NCBI GenBank assembly: GCA_947463165.1
Contig: CANHSW010000168.1
Span: 1 to 5,492 of the forward strand
Reading direction: 5' to 3'
Source of the DNA: Cyanobacteriota bacterium
GTDB lineage: Bacteria; Cyanobacteriota; Cyanobacteriia; PCC-6307; Cyanobiaceae
Length of the DNA: 5,492 bases
In this document: positions 4,984-5,492 of the stretch, in pieces
How positions within the stretch are numbered: the first letter of the stretch is position 1
How the letters are laid out: the number at the start of each line of letters is the position of its first letter
Notes under the pieces: generated by a model
Database searches by the model: none
What the model was told of the DNA's origin: nothing
What the model saw: the letters and a program-made list of their open reading frames with translations, nothing else
Translations under genes and position numbers: made by a program

Positions 4984-5265
4984 ATGGGCCGGGTGGTGAT
5001 CACCCACAGCACCTACCTGGAGGGGCTGATCCCCCTGCTGCGGCGACTGGCCCAGCAGCCGGGTATCGACACGGTCACTCCCGCTGTGATCAGCCGCGTA
5101 AAAGGGCGCGCCGCCAACTTGAGGCTGAGGGTGTCCGCGCCAATCCTGGGCGGTTACAAGCTGCTGGCCCGCCGCGGCAATAGTGCCCAGGAGGTGTTTG
5201 TGACCACCCATTGGAGCCGTGAGCTGCTCCAGGAACAACTGGATCAACTGGCGGGCTCCCCCTGA
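4984..5265 (+). CDS. DUF2103 family protein, 93 aa
   Basis: A small soluble protein that I assign to DUF2103, which carries the label 'predicted metal-binding protein' and is common in cyanobacteria; its function is not known. Visible pattern: GRVVITHSTYLEGLIPLLRRLAQ (2-24), TVTPAVISRVKGRAANLRLRVSAPILGGYKLLARRGNSAQEVFV (30-73), then an amphipathic C-terminal helix. There is no Cys; His8 and His76 are the only histidines, so metal binding is not evident from this copy. The core is basic (Arg/Lys-rich), which could also fit nucleic-acid binding, but that is speculation. The start is fixed by AGGAG five bases upstream. It is 8 bp behind clpS and very likely in the same transcript. Confidence 0.8.
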   Translation: MGRVVITHSTYLEGLIPLLRRLAQQPGIDTVTPAVISRVKGRAANLRLRVSAPILGGYKLLARRGNSAQEVFVTTHWSRELLQEQLDQLAGSP

Positions 5266-5266
5266 A

Positions 5267-5289
5267 CCTGGCCCCAGGGGCCCACCAGG
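5267..5289 (+). repeat. GC-rich hairpin just after the DUF2103 gene
   Basis: CCTGG (5267-5271) pairs with CCAGG (5285-5289), and the interior includes GGCCCC/GGGGCC (5270-5282), giving alternative stable folds. It starts one base after the stop codon. No T tract follows, so it may pause or protect the mRNA 3' end rather than terminate. Confidence 0.4.
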
Positions 5290-5306
5290 CCTGATCCAAG
5301 CAGCGG

Positions 5307-5342
5307 CCAAGAATCAGCAGCCAGCCCCCAGCTGATTTTTGG
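5307..5342 (+). terminator. long hairpin downstream of clpS-DUF2103, probable terminator
   Basis: CCAAGAATCAGC (5307-5318) and GCTGATTTTTGG (5331-5342) form a 12-bp stem with one G-U pair and a 12-base loop, 41 bases past the DUF2103 stop. The 3' arm contains the T5 run and is also the first unit of the 14-bp tandem array. Because the T run is inside the stem, this is not a textbook intrinsic terminator, but it is the strongest fold in the trailer. Confidence 0.5.
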
Positions 5343-5384
5343 CAGCTGATTTTGGGCCACTGATTTTTGGTCATTGATTTCTGG
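5329..5384. repeat. 14-bp tandem repeat, four units
   Basis: Units are CAGCTGATTTTTGG (5329-5342), CAGCTGATTTTGGG (5343-5356), CCACTGATTTTTGG (5357-5370) and TCATTGATTTCTGG (5371-5384), with divergence increasing rightward; a fifth degenerate unit may follow (CTGCTGAAAAGCTC, 5385-5398). There are no spacers and no coding frame, so it is a tandem array and not a CRISPR. Confidence 0.88.
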
Positions 5385-5396
5385 CTGCTGAAAAGC

Positions 5397-5418
5397 TCTG
5401 GCTATCTAGGTAGCCAGA
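5397..5418. terminator. hairpin near the right edge
   Basis: TCTGGCTA (5397-5404) and TAGCCAGA (5411-5418) form a perfect 8-bp stem with a 6-base loop; AAAAGC (5391-5396) can also pair with GCTTTT (5428-5433) around it. The plus strand continues GGGCTTTGCTTTT, moderately T-rich, and the minus strand has AAAAGC/GCTTTT on its other side, so it could end transcripts in either direction. Which gene it serves is unclear. Confidence 0.45.
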
Positions 5419-5492
5419 ATGGGCTTTGCTTTTCCCGCCGGCCTTGCCAATCGCCACCTCCCAAATCGATGCAGCGCTGCAATGGCGCTATG
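5406..5492 (-). CDS. possible C-terminal end of a leftward gene at the window edge
   Basis: Read from the right edge on the minus strand, a frame is open for 28 codons (HSAIAALHRFGRWRLARPAG, then KAKPILAT) and ends at TAG inside the hairpin at 5397-5418. A second minus frame and a plus frame from ATG 5419 are also open over this short distance, so the choice is weak. Sequence beyond 5492 is needed to decide. Confidence 0.2.
   Translation of the reverse strand, partial: HSAIAALHRFGRWRLARPAGKAKPILAT

Noticed and set aside
5329..5384. CRISPR array
   Set aside because: Units are 14 bp, directly adjacent, without unique spacers, and no cas gene is present.
1..5492. HIP1 palindromes (GCGATCGC), frequent in many cyanobacteria
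   Set aside because: I found several near misses (for example GCGATCGG at about 1500 and 3872) but no exact copy, so nothing can be built on it.

Overview
The window suggests a GC-rich picocyanobacterium of the Synechococcus/Cyanobium type. The evidence is petN (cytochrome b6f subunit VIII), thf1/psb29 (a photosystem II biogenesis factor confined to oxygenic phototrophs and their plastids), a cyanobacterial-type ClpP and ClpS, and a DUF2103 gene. Taxonomy below phylum level is inferred from base composition and protein style, not from a marker gene.

Layout, left to right. (1) The 3' half of an ftsH gene (+), cut by the window edge, is followed by a hairpin. (2) About 620 bp without a convincing gene, more AT-rich than the rest, ends in two abutting short tandem-repeat arrays (13-bp and 14-bp periods); the last codons of clpP (-) lie inside the second. 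(3) clpP (-) and thf1 (+) are divergent, sharing a gap of about 80 bp. (4) thf1 converges on a long, unrecognised membrane-anchored protein gene (-), and their coding ends overlap by 86 bp. (5) That long gene is the last of a leftward series: petN (33 aa), a 54-aa single-span membrane protein, a 39-aa ORF and the 476-aa protein. The last three are joined by two successive ATGA stop/start overlaps. The 39-aa ORF also holds a perfect 10-bp inverted repeat whose 3' arm ends six bases before the start of the 476-aa gene. (6) clpS (+) is divergent from petN and is followed 8 bp later by a DUF2103 gene (+) with a strong Shine-Dalgarno sequence. (7) Downstream are a GC-rich hairpin, a long 12-bp hairpin, four tandem 14-bp units whose first copy forms the 3' arm of that hairpin, and another hairpin near the right edge.

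How the genes fit together: FtsH (membrane metalloprotease), Thf1/Psb29 (known to support FtsH accumulation), ClpP (soluble protease core) and ClpS (Clp adaptor) are all proteolysis or photosystem quality-control functions, interleaved with a b6f subunit. This may be a thylakoid maintenance neighbourhood, though they are clearly not one operon. The least explained parts are the petN-downstream coupled small ORFs, a ClpS whose N-degron pocket residues look substituted, and the tandem repeats placed at gene 3' ends.
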